DNA of 6,825 bases from Anaerolineales bacterium (GTDB lineage: Bacteria > Chloroflexota > Anaerolineae > Promineifilales > Promineifilaceae), in contig JAGQGA010000292.1 in NCBI GenBank assembly GCA_020432595.1, positions 1-6,825 of the forward strand. The letters run 5' to 3'. The notes below the pieces were generated by a model that had not been told where the DNA came from, did not search any database, and saw only the letters and a program-made list of their open reading frames with translations. Position 1 is the stretch's first letter; each line of letters begins with the position of its first letter. Positions 6,429 to 6,825 of this stretch are shown piece by piece. Both the position numbers and the translations under genes were made by a program.

Positions 6429-6825
6429 ATGATAGAAACTGCCCGGGTCTGCATTGTAGATGATAACGTGATAGCCCGTGAAACCCTTGCTGATTTGTTA
6501 TACCCGGAAAATTATGAGCTGCTGCTCATTGAAAGCGGGCTAAACCTGCTCGCCCAAATTGACAGCCTAAACCCCGATGTCATCTTGCTAGACGTGATGA
6601 TGCCGGAGCTAAACGGGTTTGATGTATGCCAGCGGCTCAAAACTCATCCAAAATGGCAACATGTGCCCATTATTCTTGTCACGGCCCTGGACAGTAAGGA
6701 TTCGCTGGTGCGCGGTTTGGATGCGGGTGCTGATGAATTTGTCTCTAAGCCGGTAAATGGTTCCGAATTACGGGCGCGGGTACGCTCTATGTTGCGCGTG
6801 AAGCAGCAATATGATGCCCTAAACG
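6429..6825 (+). CDS. Response regulator, N-terminal receiver, 3' end outside window
   Basis: The open frame runs from ATG 6429 to the window end, giving 132 residues. A complete CheY-like receiver is visible: VCIVDDN with Asp11/Asp12, phospho-acceptor Asp55 in VILLDVMMPELNGFDVC, Thr85 in ILVTALDS and Lys107 in FVSKPV. Residues 115-132 (ELRARVRSMLRVKQQYDAL) are the usual helix-plus-coil exit of PleD-like or kinase/cyclase-linked receivers, so an output domain (for example GGDEF, a cyclase or another kinase) may follow, but none is visible. It starts 37 bases after the hybrid kinase on the same strand with no terminator between, so it is probably co-transcribed and may be a phosphorelay partner of it. 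The partnership is inferred from position only. Confidence 0.93.
   Translation, partial: MIETARVCIVDDNVIARETLADLLYPENYELLLIESGLNLLAQIDSLNPDVILLDVMMPELNGFDVCQRLKTHPKWQHVPIILVTALDSKDSLVRGLDAGADEFVSKPVNGSELRARVRSMLRVKQQYDALN

Overview
The window looks like ordinary chromosomal DNA of a bacterium, most likely a Chloroflexota member (Anaerolineae, Ardenticatenia or Caldilineae-like). That placement is inference. It rests on the TM-PAS-PAS-GAF-kinase-receiver architecture, whose GAF domain (motif FYHVHIFLLD) is of a type common in that phylum, on the S1 and FtsK protein styles, and on moderate GC content. No mobile element, CRISPR array, tRNA or rRNA gene was seen. All genes lie on the + strand.

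Layout. Positions 1-492 hold the 3' end of a gene with two S1 RNA-binding repeats, probably ribosomal protein S1. After 17 bases comes an FtsK/SpoIIIE DNA translocase (510-2603). Its C-terminal DNA-reading gamma winged-helix is displaced into the +1 frame (2554-2706) by one extra C near 2553/2554. A 42-base gap follows, with a consensus TATAAT placed so that transcription would begin at the start codon, plus a perfect dyad around that codon. Next is a DUF72/YecE-family TIM-barrel protein (2749-3537). A 94-base gap at 3538-3631 with possible RNA structure precedes a large membrane-anchored hybrid histidine kinase (3632-6391). After 37 bases a response regulator begins at 6429 and runs off the window. 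The last two genes form a probable two-component or phosphorelay pair. The first two serve translation and chromosome segregation.

The strongest unexplained signal is a short palindrome, AACGGCCGTT. It occurs exactly eight times, four of them as the 12-mer AAACGGCCGTTT, with several near-copies. About 0.007 copies would be expected by chance. It lies mostly inside genes, and only in reading frames giving Thr-Ala-Val or Arg-Pro. It resembles a highly iterated palindrome system like HIP1 of cyanobacteria, with a different sequence. Other points worth checking are the ftsK frameshift, the apparently leaderless DUF72 promoter with its dyad, and the structured leader before the kinase.
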